A stretch of DNA of 11,924 nucleotides from DASWHD01 sp036393335. Lineage in GTDB: Bacteria; CG2-30-53-67; CG2-30-70-394. This document shows, piece after piece, positions 1-8,506 of the stretch (within the stretch, counting starts at the first letter, position 1; every line of letters begins with the position of its first letter). The notes under the pieces are model-generated. The model searched no databases, was not told where the DNA came from, and saw only the letters and a list, made by a program, of their open reading frames with translations. Position numbers and translations under genes: made by a program. The stretch lies in the NCBI GenBank assembly GCA_036393335.1, contig DASWHD010000240.1, positions 1 to 11,924 of the forward strand, written 5' to 3'.

Positions 1-11
1 GAAGAAGGATC

Positions 12-42
12 GAGAGGGGCGCAGCCGCGCCCCTCTCTTTTT
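12..42 (+). terminator. Rho-independent terminator of an upstream gene
   Basis: An 11-bp perfect stem (12-22 pairing with 27-37) with a four-base loop is followed by five T residues at 38-42. This is a textbook intrinsic terminator for a plus-strand gene lying left of the window. It isolates the amtB promoter region from upstream transcription. Confidence 0.9.
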
Positions 43-82
43 GTGCAGATGCTAATCAAGACTGCCTGTTTGTTGGGCAACG

Positions 83-97
83 GCACTTCGAAAGGGC
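83..97 (+). promoter_or_regulatory. Possible NtrC-like enhancer half-sites upstream of amtB
   Basis: The 15-bp stretch GCACTTCGAAAGGGC is an imperfect dyad with the spacing of an NtrC box (GCAC arm, nine bases, then GGGC where GGTGC is typical). It lies about 80 bp upstream of the sigma-54 promoter, a normal place for an enhancer. A second half-site-like TGGTGC is at 149-154. The match is weak and rests mainly on context; the dyad could be chance in G+C-rich DNA. Confidence 0.25.
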
Positions 98-175
98 CTG
101 CGGGAGGCGGCGCTCTGAGGGATAGAACGCAATAAAACCAATTGGATGTGGTGCCCTTGCCCACGAGGTGAGAGG

Positions 176-191
176 TGGCATCCGCGTTGCT
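176..191 (+). promoter_or_regulatory. Sigma-54 (RpoN) -24/-12 promoter of the amtB-PII-glnA operon
   Basis: The sequence TGGCATCCGCGTTGCT fits the sigma-54 consensus TGGCAYR-N4-TTGCW at every position but one (C for R at the seventh) and has the exact spacing between the GG (177-178) and GC (189-190) elements. It would start a transcript near 200-203, leaving a leader of about 76 nt before the amtB ATG at 279. Sigma-54 with NtrC is the standard control of ammonium transporter and glutamine synthetase genes, so the position is what biology predicts. It also rules out the upstream in-frame ATG at 168 as the amtB start. Confidence 0.85.
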
Positions 192-278
192 AACCTGAAG
201 CGCAAACCCGACTGTGGCTGGTCCGGATCGGCACCCGCGAAGCACAGGCGGGGTTCACAAACCAACGGAGGGAACGGC

Positions 279-1610
279 ATGCATCAGAGAACGAGAAGAA
301 TGGTGTGGCTGGTCGGTACAGTGGGACTCCTTCTGGGCCTGCCGGCGCTCGGCCGGGCGGAGGAGGCGGAGCCCGCGATGAACGCGGCGGACACGGCGTG
401 GATGCTGGTCTCCACGGCCCTGGTGCTCTTCATGACGCCGGGGCTGGCCCTGTTCTACGGCGGGATGGTGCGCAAGAAGAACGTCCTCGGCACCATGATG
501 CACAGCTTTTTCATCATGGCCTTGGTGCCGGTGTTGTGGATGGTGGTCGGCTACTCCCTCGCCTTCGGCCCCGACCTGGGCGGCCTCGGTTTCATCGGCG
601 GATTCGACCACGTCCTGTTGCGCGGCATCACCCCGGACGCCCTCAGCGGCACGATCCCGACGCTGATCTTCGTGGCGTTCCAGGGGATGTTCGCGGTGAT
701 CACCCCGGCGCTCATCGCGGGGGCGTATGCCGAGCGCATCAAGTTCATCAGCTACGCGATCTTCACCGGCCTGTGGCTGCTGCTGGTCTATGCGCCGATC
801 TGCCACTGGGTGTGGGGCACGGGCGGCTGGCTGTTCGAGAAGGGCGCCCTGGACTTCGCGGGCGGCACCGTGGTGCACATGTCGGCGGGCTTTTCGGCCC
901 TGGCGTTCGCCATCGTCCTCGGCAAGCGACGCGGCTACGGCACCACCAACATGTCGCCCCACAACCTGGCCCTCACCCTCACCGGCGTCGGCGTCCTGTG
1001 GTTCGGCTGGTTTGGCTTCAACGCCGGTTCGGCCCTGGCCGCCAGCGCCACGGCGGGCCTGGCCTTCCTGACCACCTTCCTGGCCCCGGCCGCCGCCGGT
1101 CTGAGCTGGTCGATCGCGGAGTGGCTGCGGACCGGCAAGCCCACGGCCCTCGGCACCTCCTCCGGGATCGTCGCCGGTCTCGTGGCCATCACCCCGGCGG
1201 CGGGCTTCGTCGGCCCCGGCTCCGCCGTCGTCATCGGCTTGCTCGCCGGCACCATCTGCTACGGCGCGGTGCTGCTAAAGAACCCGTTAGGCTACGACGA
1301 CTCGCTGGACGCCTTTGGGGTGCACGGTGTCGGTGGTATGCTCGGCGCCCTGTTGACCGGCGTCTTCGCTTCCTGGGGGGGCTGGGGCAAGCCGGTGGAG
1401 AGCCTCCTCTTCCACACCGACATGAGCGCCGCCGTCGGCCAATTCTCCGTACAAGTCATCAGCGTCATCGCGACCGCGGTGTACTCGCTCGTCGTGACCT
1501 TCGTGATCCTCATGGTGGTAAAGGTCCTCTTCGGTCTGCGGGTAACCGACCAGGTGGAACTCGAGGGTCTCGACCTCACGCAACACGGCGAGGCCAATTA
1601 CCACTTCTAA
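279..1610 (+). CDS. amtB: Ammonium transporter AmtB (443 aa)
   Basis: Inner-membrane Amt/Mep/Rh-family channel for ammonium uptake; family members form trimers. The start at 279 follows GGAGGGA (267-273) at good spacing and gives a signal peptide, hydrophobic from about residue 9 and ending near GRA-EE (about 26), as in other AmtB proteins with a cleaved leader. Conserved pore features are visible: FQGMFAVITPALIAGAYAER (gate Phe and first Amt signature), CHWVWGTGGW, the twin pore histidines H200 (GGTVVHMSAG) and H349 (FGVHGVGG), and GWFGFNAGSA with the second gate Phe. Eleven membrane helices fit the hydrophobic pattern. It heads an operon with PII 63 nt downstream, then glnA, behind a sigma-54 promoter. 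Length is normal and no defect is seen. Confidence 0.96.
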   Translation: MHQRTRRMVWLVGTVGLLLGLPALGRAEEAEPAMNAADTAWMLVSTALVLFMTPGLALFYGGMVRKKNVLGTMMHSFFIMALVPVLWMVVGYSLAFGPDLGGLGFIGGFDHVLLRGITPDALSGTIPTLIFVAFQGMFAVITPALIAGAYAERIKFISYAIFTGLWLLLVYAPICHWVWGTGGWLFEKGALDFAGGTVVHMSAGFSALAFAIVLGKRRGYGTTNMSPHNLALTLTGVGVLWFGWFGFNAGSALAASATAGLAFLTTFLAPAAAGLSWSIAEWLRTGKPTALGTSSGIVAGLVAITPAAGFVGPGSAVVIGLLAGTICYGAVLLKNPLGYDDSLDAFGVHGVGGMLGALLTGVFASWGGWGKPVESLLFHTDMSAAVGQFSVQVISVIATAVYSLVVTFVILMVVKVLFGLRVTDQVELEGLDLTQHGEANYHF

Positions 1611-1673
1611 CTCAGTGCCCCGTTCCGTTCCTCAAACTGGACCGACAGCCTCGGGACCATCAGGAGAAGCCCA

Positions 1674-2012
1674 ATGAAGAAAATCGAAGCGATCATCAAA
1701 CCCTTCAAGCTTGATGAGGTGAAGGACGCCCTCAACAAGGTCGGGGTGATGGGGATCACGGTGAGCGAGGTCAAGGGGTTCGGGCGGCAGAAGGGCCACA
1801 CTGAGCTCTACCGCGGCGCGGAGTACGTGGTCGACTTCCTACCCAAGATCAAGTTGGAAATCGTAGCCAGCGACGACATGGTCGACCAGATCGTCCAGAC
1901 CATCGAGGCCGCCGGCAAGACCGGCAAGATCGGCGACGGCAAGATCTTCGTGGTCCCGATCGAGGAGGCGGTCCGCATCCGCACCGGCCAGCGCGGCGGC
2001 GAGGCCCTGTAG
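1674..2012 (+). CDS. glnB: Nitrogen regulatory protein PII, GlnB type (112 aa)
   Basis: Trimeric cytoplasmic signal protein that reads 2-oxoglutarate and ATP/ADP. Members of the family control GlnE/GlnA and NtrB and can block AmtB. All hallmarks are present in E. coli numbering: T-loop with uridylylation site Tyr51 in YRGAEYVVDFLP, B-loop TGKIGDGK (83-90), and C-loop R101/R103 in RIRTG. The MKKI N-terminus, Thr43 and Asp54 resemble E. coli GlnB more than GlnK. Its place next to amtB, however, is the usual place for GlnK, so it may do both jobs. An AGGAGA site at 1662-1667 sets the start. The gene lies between amtB and glnA with no terminator on either side, so it is probably co-transcribed. 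Confidence 0.95.
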   Translation: MKKIEAIIKPFKLDEVKDALNKVGVMGITVSEVKGFGRQKGHTELYRGAEYVVDFLPKIKLEIVASDDMVDQIVQTIEAAGKTGKIGDGKIFVVPIEEAVRIRTGQRGGEAL

Positions 2013-2098
2013 CGTCCGATCCCAACCCTGCGTATCCTCGGCCGGCACGTGCGACGAACACGCCGCCGCGTATCTGCTCAATCAAAGGAGAAATCGGC

Positions 2099-3511
<1,413 letters not shown>

Positions 3512-3537
3512 TCGCCGCCCGGACCGGCGACCCGACG

Positions 3538-3571
3538 AGCGGCCTCCACCGGCGGGTGGGGGCCGCTTTTT
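3538..3571 (+). terminator. Rho-independent terminator of the amtB-PII-glnA operon
   Basis: A 13-bp stem with one G-T wobble (3538-3550 with 3555-3567) and a four-base loop runs into a tract of five T residues, 27 nt after the glnA stop. It marks the operon end on the plus strand. Confidence 0.92.
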
Positions 3572-3581
3572 GGGGGTTCCT

Positions 3582-3598
3582 CCTTCCCTTCGGGAGGG
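3582..3598. repeat. Pyrimidine/purine hairpin of an intergenic repeat family
   Basis: Seven pyrimidines (3582-3588) pair with seven purines (3592-3598) around a TTC loop, with one T-G wobble. Similar hairpins with an ACC loop are at 6575-6595 and 9326-9340. It has no T-run on either strand, so it is not a standard terminator; it sits just past the glnA terminator. Confidence 0.5.
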
Positions 3599-3618
3599 GG
3601 AGTGGAGGGAGGATGGAA

Positions 3619-3657
3619 CAATCCATTCTGCCCGAAGGGGGGTCCTTTGAGACCCTC
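3619..3657. repeat. Dispersed 39-bp intergenic repeat, copy 1
   Basis: This stretch aligns without gaps to 6541-6579 at 33 of 39 positions. The core TGCCCGAAGG and the end GAGACCCTC are identical in both copies. Both copies lie in gene-free DNA beside a G/C-rich hairpin of the same type. No open reading frame in it looks real. The rest of 3572-4079 holds only this, the neighbouring hairpin and the inverted repeat at 3735-3984. Confidence 0.6.
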
Positions 3658-3734
3658 TCTTTCTCGGCTGACCTTGTCCTACATCCTGTCGCGTAGAACC
3701 GTGGCCGGTTCCGAGTCGACAGCGACGCGGGGGA

Positions 3735-3984
3735 GGGACGCGGGAACCCAGGAAACCTGGAACGGGTGACGATGGCCGGGGGATCGGAGTCCGACGCCCG
3801 GGCAGCAGCCGCTTCCTCTCCCCCTGTCTCTCTTCCGCGACAGGGCGTGGGTACTTGGGTCGGCTGCCCCTGCGCGAGGCTGCGGTACGCGTGGCCTTAT
3901 GCGAAGCTGCCAGGCAGGTGAAGATCGGGTACCAACGGGGCGGTGGGACCGGCGGTTTCCTGGACTCCTGGGTTCCCGCGTCCC
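3735..3984. repeat. Long inverted repeat bounding about 250 bp of non-coding DNA
   Basis: The 19 bases at 3735-3753 (GGGACGCGGGAACCCAGGA) are the exact reverse complement of 3966-3984. The match continues inward (3748-3757 with 3954-3963) after an 8-base offset in the right arm, where a CCAGGA motif is duplicated. The roughly 200 bp between the arms holds no convincing gene. It could be a small non-autonomous mobile element or a structured intergenic unit. I see no clear target-site duplication outside the arms. Confidence 0.6.
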
Positions 3985-4079
3985 CCTTAGTTCTCGGCGT
4001 GTTCCCCCACGCTCGGTCTCACGGGTCCCAGCGCCGGAGAGATGAGTAACCACCAACCAACTCGGCGGAAGAGTGTCCC

Positions 4080-4535
4080 TCATGGCGGGAAGCTCGCGGC
4101 GAAGCGCCGTACCCACTCGCGCGCCGCATCCTCCATCGCCAGGTGGCGCCCCTCCCGGTCCTCCACCTGTCGCCGGTAGAGCTCGATTTGGACGAGCTGC
4201 TCGACCATCCGGGTGCGAAAGTGGTCACACTCCTCACAGAACGCGGCGCCGACCTCCCACCCTTGGCCGGACTGCTGCCGGCACCACACCACCCGCGCGT
4301 GGACCTCCTGCTCCCCGGACACGGAAGGGAAGTGGATGGCGATGGTGGTGCCGGTCGCGATTCTCTGCTCGGAGCGAAACCGGATTCCACCGAAGCCGAG
4401 GTCTTCGGCCACGCCGGGCTGAGTATCGCGCTCGCATGGTTGAAAGCGCAGGGGAATGTCCACCGGGTGGCGGTAGAATACGCGCTCGTGGTGGTCGCTC
4501 TCGTTGTCGGTGCCCTGCTTCCCGCGGCTTCCCAT
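4080..4535 (-). CDS. PilZ-domain protein, possible cyclic di-GMP receptor (151 aa)
   Basis: The start at 4535 follows an AGGAG site (complement of 4542-4546) at six bases; the frame stays open far upstream but only across the neighbouring gene. The PilZ domain spans about residues 17-110. The RxxxR cyclic di-GMP motif is R18-R22 (RVFYR, before HPVDIPLRF), and the second motif is D45-L-G-F-G-G50. The Ser of the usual D/NxSxxG is Gly here, so ligand binding may be altered. Strands ending in HARVVWCRQ and WEVGAAF fit the barrel. Residues of about 112-151 look helical and charged. There is no signal peptide or membrane segment, so it is probably cytoplasmic. It is transcribed divergently from the lipoyl-transfer gene with 45 bp between starts. 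Its target is unknown. Confidence 0.8.
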   Translation of the reverse strand: MGSRGKQGTDNESDHHERVFYRHPVDIPLRFQPCERDTQPGVAEDLGFGGIRFRSEQRIATGTTIAIHFPSVSGEQEVHARVVWCRQQSGQGWEVGAAFCEECDHFRTRMVEQLVQIELYRRQVEDREGRHLAMEDAAREWVRRFAASFPP

Positions 4536-4580
4536 GGCCAGCTCCTGCGAACGTCCCTGTGTCCGTAATCGGCTAAAAGA

Positions 4581-5420
4581 GTGGTAACTCAACCCCCGTC
4601 CATCCACGGTGGCGGATCTTGGCAGATCGACCTCGCCGGTAATCGTGCGCCCTGGTGGAATATGGCCGTAGATCAATGGCTCCTCCACCGGTGTGAGGAC
4701 GGCCACGAGATGCCGGTCCTGCGCCTCTACGGCTGGGACCGTCCCACGATCACCATCGGCCGCCATCAAGACCTGGAGAGTGACCGGATTGATGTGGACG
4801 CGTGTCGCGGGCTGGGCGTGAGCGTGGTCCGTCGCCCCACGGGCGGGCGTGCAGTCTACCACGGCAACGGCCTCACCTACGCGGTGGTGGCACCGATTCC
4901 CCGGGGCGCGGCGACGGTCGTCGCGTCCTACCGTTGGGTCGCCGCCGCCCTGGTCCACGGCCTGGAGGAGATCGGCCTGCCGGTGACCGAGCTGGGTCGC
5001 CAACGAGGAATGGCAGCGGGGACGCTATCCGTCGCGTGTTACGCGGCCCCGTCGACCGGGGAAGTGGCCCTGGCGGGGAGGAAGTGGATCGGCTCGGCCC
5101 AGCGCCGCCTGCGGCGCGCCTTTCTTCAGCACGGCGCCATCCCTCTCGCGGATGACGTGGCGGCCCTCGCAGAGTGCCTGCGTTTCGCCAGCGCGGCGGA
5201 TCGCCGGGAGTGGGCGGCGGCCCTCGCGCGCCGTACGGCGGCCGTGGCGGAGGGGCTGGCCGGGGTCACACGGGCCGAGCTGATCGCCGCGATCCAGCAC
5301 GGCTTCGAGCGGCGGCACGCCGTGAGCCCGTGGCACGCCCTCGACACCGGCGATCCAAGCGTGGCTGACGCCGTCGCGGCCTACCGTGCCGACCCGTACT
5401 GGACGCCGGTAGCGATGTAG
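4581..5420 (+). CDS. LipM/LplA-family octanoyl or lipoyl transferase (279 aa)
   Basis: Cofactor-transferase fold (BPL/LplA/LipB superfamily) that attaches octanoate or lipoate to lipoyl domains. The N-terminal WQIDLAGN...NMAVDQWLL is the family opening, so translation must start before it; the only reasonable codon is GTG at 4581, with a poor ribosome site. RRPTGGRAVYH (84-94) is the lipoyl-AMP/acyl-binding loop. C153 in ACYAAPS and K168 in GRKWIGSAQRR match the pattern of LipM, where a Cys carries the acyl group. GRK and LQHGAIPL also occur in LplA-like ligases. It ends at about 279 aa with no separate C-terminal ligase domain, which favours a LipM-like octanoyltransferase, though a ligase is possible. 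No lipoate-pathway gene is adjacent. Confidence 0.85.
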   Translation: MVTQPPSIHGGGSWQIDLAGNRAPWWNMAVDQWLLHRCEDGHEMPVLRLYGWDRPTITIGRHQDLESDRIDVDACRGLGVSVVRRPTGGRAVYHGNGLTYAVVAPIPRGAATVVASYRWVAAALVHGLEEIGLPVTELGRQRGMAAGTLSVACYAAPSTGEVALAGRKWIGSAQRRLRRAFLQHGAIPLADDVAALAECLRFASAADRREWAAALARRTAAVAEGLAGVTRAELIAAIQHGFERRHAVSPWHALDTGDPSVADAVAAYRADPYWTPVAM

Positions 5421-5608
5421 CTCCGTCTACCGCCGGACGCCGAGCCTTATTCCAGCGCGTGGTATCGCGCTCCGGCGGAGGGACGGGGAGAGCGGGGCGG
5501 AGGAGCGACGTCGGTGGTGGTCCCACCCCCTACGTCTGTCCCACTCGCACGCTGGGAAGGGGGCCTTGTACGGTTGCCCGGTGCCAGCGCCGGCTGAGAC
5601 GACGGTGA

Positions 5609-6394
5609 TCAGAAGCGGACGAACGCCTCCACGAACGGGCCGTCGAAGGTGGCGTCGATGTTCACGTCCGACTCGTCGATGGTGACGTTGAGATAGCGGT
5701 AGCCGCCGCTGACCCCGACGAACGGCAGGGGCGACAGCTCCACCCGCCCCTCGACGTCGTAGAGGTGGTTGCCGCTATAGGCGATGGCGGCCCCCTGGAT
5801 GTGGACCGCCAGGAAGTCGGCGAGCCCCAGGTTGAGCCGGGCACCCACCATCGGGATCGGTAGGGTGAAGTCCTCGGTTTCGCTCTTGGGCGTAGTCATG
5901 CCGCCGGCCGTGACCTCACCCTCGGCCTGGACCTCGCCGTCGAGCAGTTTCACCTCCGCGAAGAGACCGAGCTGCACCCGGACCGGGAGGTCGTCGAAGT
6001 TGATGACGTGGATGCCGAGGCCCGCGTCGATCATGTCGAACTGCAAGGAGGAATCGAGGGTGGCGTCGGCATCGAAGGTGACATCGCCGAAGTTCACGGT
6101 GGTGGTTGTGGTGCCGGATCCCGACACGTCGATGGGGATGTAGCGGCCGAACAGGAAGAACGGCCCGAGGTTGAGCATGGCCGAGAAACCGACGGTGTTG
6201 TCGCCGTCCAGGCCGAGACCGTCGATGCTGTCTTCCAGCGAGAGGTCGGTGGCGTCACCGCCCACCGCGACGTCGCCGCTCAGGTCCATGAACCAGTACT
6301 CGCCACGGACCGTAATGATGGCGTCGGCGTGGGCGATCGCAGGCGCGGCGAGCGTGAGGCCGAGGAGCAGAGCAGTGAGGAGACGTGCGGACAT
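5609..6394 (-). CDS. Outer-membrane beta-barrel protein (261 aa)
   Basis: The start at 6394 has an excellent AGGAGG site (complement of 6400-6405) at five bases; an in-frame extension upstream runs through repeats and is not coding. Residues 1-23 are a signal peptide with a hydrophobic core and AHA-D cleavage. The rest alternates polar and non-polar residues in amphipathic strands (for example YRYLNVTIDE, FVEAFVRF) and ends in Phe, the C-terminal signature for BamA insertion. There are Asp-rich loops near residues 45-60. It resembles the TIGR04219 type of proteobacterial outer-membrane barrel, recalled by pattern only. Function unknown; it is convergent with the lipoyl-transfer gene and monocistronic. 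Confidence 0.82.
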   Translation of the reverse strand: MSARLLTALLLGLTLAAPAIAHADAIITVRGEYWFMDLSGDVAVGGDATDLSLEDSIDGLGLDGDNTVGFSAMLNLGPFFLFGRYIPIDVSGSGTTTTTVNFGDVTFDADATLDSSLQFDMIDAGLGIHVINFDDLPVRVQLGLFAEVKLLDGEVQAEGEVTAGGMTTPKSETEDFTLPIPMVGARLNLGLADFLAVHIQGAAIAYSGNHLYDVEGRVELSPLPFVGVSGGYRYLNVTIDESDVNIDATFDGPFVEAFVRF

Positions 6395-6519
6395 GAGGTC
6401 CTCCTGGAGGGTGGGTGAGCCAGTTCCCCCTATCGGTGACGGGTCGCTCTGGCTGAGGGGGAGGGGAGAGAGCCCTTTTAGTCGAACAGCGATCACGGTG
6501 ACAACGGCCGCCGGTGTTT

Positions 6520-6657
6520 CCCTCCCCCAGGCCCCCAGCTCAATCGATGCTGCCCGAAGGTCAGTCCTTGGAGACCCTCCCCCACCGGGGGAGGGCCAGG
6601 GTGGGGGTGCCCGGAGCCCACGAAGCACTGATCCCTTACGCCCTCCCCCAGGCCCCC
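6520..6657. repeat. Repeat-packed spacer: 17-bp direct repeat, 39-bp repeat copy 2 and hairpin
   Basis: A 17-bp pyrimidine-rich direct repeat (CCCTCCCCCAGGCCCCC) is at 6520-6536 and 6641-6657. Between them lie the second copy of the 39-bp repeat (6541-6579, 33 of 39 identical to 3619-3657) and a perfect 9-bp hairpin (6575-6583 with 6587-6595, loop ACC). The whole 6395-6719 spacer shows no gene: it is the upstream region of the barrel-protein gene plus these repeats. The strong strand bias of G and C runs is typical of intergenic repeat families, not coding DNA. Confidence 0.65.
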
Positions 6658-6666
6658 TCCCGGAGG

Positions 6667-6741
6667 GAGGGGGATTTAGGGACACCCCTGCGGGGTGAAT
6701 TGTTGAATGAGAGGGGGATTCAGGGATGCCCCGCCGGGGCG
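6667..6741. repeat. Two direct copies of a 31-bp purine-run plus hairpin unit
   Basis: Copies are at 6667-6697 and 6711-6741. Each starts with GAGGGGGATT, then AGGGA, then a short hairpin (CACCCC-TGC-GGGGTG in copy 1, TGCCCC-GCC-GGGGCG in copy 2). The copies differ at paired positions: an A-T pair in one is a G-C pair in the other, and a C-G pair becomes a T-G wobble, so the stem is kept. Copy 2 contains the stop codon and last six codons of the glycosyltransferase gene on the minus strand. Confidence 0.7.
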
Positions 6742-8321
6742 ACGTGTTGCGCGGCCACCACCACCCACTCGCGCCACCGCCCCTTCGCCACGTTGAATCC
6801 GGCGATTTGGCGGGTTACCCGCACCGCCGGGAGGGCCGGCCCGATCTCGTCCCACAGCTCCCGGCGCAGGACGCAGGCGAACGGCGCCGGGCTGGCGAGG
6901 AGGATGTCGAGGTCGTCCCGGTCGCGGACGGCGGTCACCGTGTCGCCGCTGTGGAAGACCAGGGAGGGCTCGAAATAGTCGAACGCGTAGCGGCGGTCCG
7001 GGGCCGCCGCCGCGGCCAGGGCCGCGACCATCTGGGGTGAAGGCTTGAATCGCTCCAGCGACGGCAGGGTCAAGCCAGTGAGGCAGGCGAGGGTAAGGGC
7101 GGTGGACGCGGCCACCGCCATCCCCTGCCATCGCCATCGGTAGGCGAGGAGGATTGCGGCAGAACCCGCAAAGCACGCCGCGAGCAGCAGGAGGGCGAAT
7201 GGCGCGCCGTCCGGCAGGTGGCGGTGGCCGCCCACCACCAGCGTCCCCGCCGCCGCCAGGGCGGTGACCGCGTTGGCCATCGCCAGAGGGACGAGCCACC
7301 GCGGGCGTTCCGGACGGGTCGCGAGCCAGGCGAGACCGAGGGCGAGGGCCGGGTAGGTCGGCAGTACGTAGTGTGGCAGCTTGGTGGCGGCGGCGGAGAA
7401 GATCAGAAAGGGAACGACGAACCACGCGGCGAGGAACCGCGCCGCCGCCTGGTCTCGGCGCCGCCACCCTTCCCAGAGCACGCCATATCCCAGGAACCCC
7501 CAGGGAAAGAAGCTCACGGGGAGGGTGGCCAGGTAGTACCAGATCGGCCCCCGGTGGCTCTCGAAGGAGCGGATGGAGCGCTCCACCACGTGGTGGCCGA
7601 AGGCGACGCGCAGGAACTCGCCATCGGTGGCGAGCTGCACGGCCACTGCCCACGGCACCATCACGAGCAGCGCCAACGCGCACCCTGCCGCGACGCCGGC
7701 CGGGCGCCACGGCCATGTGCGCCCTCCGAGGACCTTGAGGGCAACCGCCGTGACGCCCACCACCATCGGCGCTACCGGCCCCTTGGCGAGCACGCCGAGG
7801 CCCACCGCTCCCCAGCCGAGGAGGAAGTTGCCCCAACCCCCGTCCCCCTGCCAGCTTCGCAGCAGTGCGAGCTGGCCGGCGAGGATCGTGCACAGCAGCA
7901 GGGCGTCGGTGGTGGCGACCTTCGCCTCCACGACGAATTGCACGCACACGCCGAGCACCAATGCGGCCGCGAGACCGGTGCGTTCGTCCACCAGGCGGCG
8001 GCCGATCAGGCCGACGAGCACCAGCGACAGCGCCCCGGCCAGGGCCGACGGCAGGCGGGCGCCGAAGGAGCCGACGCCGCAGAGCCGGTACGCACCGGCC
8101 ATCAACCAGTAGATCAGCGGCGGCTTGTCGAAGCGGATCTCCCCGTGGAAGCGGGGCACCACGTAGTCGCCGGTCACCACCATCTCCCGCGCCGCCTCGG
8201 CGAACCGCGGCTCGTCCCGGTCCCACAGGGAGGTCGCGCCGTTGCCGACGAGGTAGATCGCCAGGCCGAGGCAGGCGACCAGGGCGAGGCGCTTGTGAAA
8301 GAGGGAGAGGGTGCGCGCCAC
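6720..8321 (-). CDS. ArnT/PMT-like membrane glycosyltransferase (about 533 aa)
   Basis: Integral inner-membrane GT-C enzyme that uses a polyprenyl-phosphate sugar donor; ArnT-like members modify lipid A, others glycosylate proteins. The family core is clear: residues 32-45 LWDRDEPRFAEAAR with the Asp/Glu cluster D34, D36, E37, then residues 64-72 FDKPPLIYW. About a dozen hydrophobic helices follow, then a soluble C-terminal tail of roughly 100 residues. The start is uncertain: GTG at 8321 is the best because homology begins soon after, but no strong ribosome site precedes it; the frame stays open to 8534. The last six residues and the stop are contributed by an intergenic repeat, so the ancestral C-terminus may have been different. 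Substrate cannot be told; no arn operon is adjacent. Confidence 0.85.
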   Translation of the reverse strand: MARTLSLFHKRLALVACLGLAIYLVGNGATSLWDRDEPRFAEAAREMVVTGDYVVPRFHGEIRFDKPPLIYWLMAGAYRLCGVGSFGARLPSALAGALSLVLVGLIGRRLVDERTGLAAALVLGVCVQFVVEAKVATTDALLLCTILAGQLALLRSWQGDGGWGNFLLGWGAVGLGVLAKGPVAPMVVGVTAVALKVLGGRTWPWRPAGVAAGCALALLVMVPWAVAVQLATDGEFLRVAFGHHVVERSIRSFESHRGPIWYYLATLPVSFFPWGFLGYGVLWEGWRRRDQAAARFLAAWFVVPFLIFSAAATKLPHYVLPTYPALALGLAWLATRPERPRWLVPLAMANAVTALAAAGTLVVGGHRHLPDGAPFALLLLAACFAGSAAILLAYRWRWQGMAVAASTALTLACLTGLTLPSLERFKPSPQMVAALAAAAAPDRRYAFDYFEPSLVFHSGDTVTAVRDRDDLDILLASPAPFACVLRRELWDEIGPALPAVRVTRQIAGFNVAKGRWREWVVVAAQHVAPAGHP

Positions 8322-8506
8322 GGAGTCGGAGTGAGCGGAAGGAGAGGCGCAGTCGGGGGTAGGGAGGGCGGCTCGTCGCGGGCAGGTCGACGGAACGGAC
8401 TCGGCCGGTCTCTTCTCACAACGCGACCATCTTTGTCGACAGGCGTAGTCGATTGTTATCGCGCGCGACGTGACGCACCATCGGGCGGTGCCACGGGGGG
8501 CACGTC

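Noticed and set aside
305..1714. Alternative plus-strand frame inside amtB
   Set aside because: A +2 shifted shadow of amtB, Arg/Gly/Pro-rich, without membrane or catalytic features.
2013..2098. Separate sigma-54 promoter directly before glnA
   Set aside because: GGCACGTGCG near 2042 resembles the -24 half, but no TTGC lies at the required spacing.
3855..4049. 64-codon open frame inside the inverted-repeat spacer
   Set aside because: It runs through the right arm of the inverted repeat, has no ribosome site or recognisable composition, and is likely chance.
8432..8460. Sigma-70-like promoter before the zinc-ribbon gene (TTGTCG, 17 bp, TTATCG)
   Set aside because: The spacing is right but the -10 match is poor; similar matches are expected by chance.
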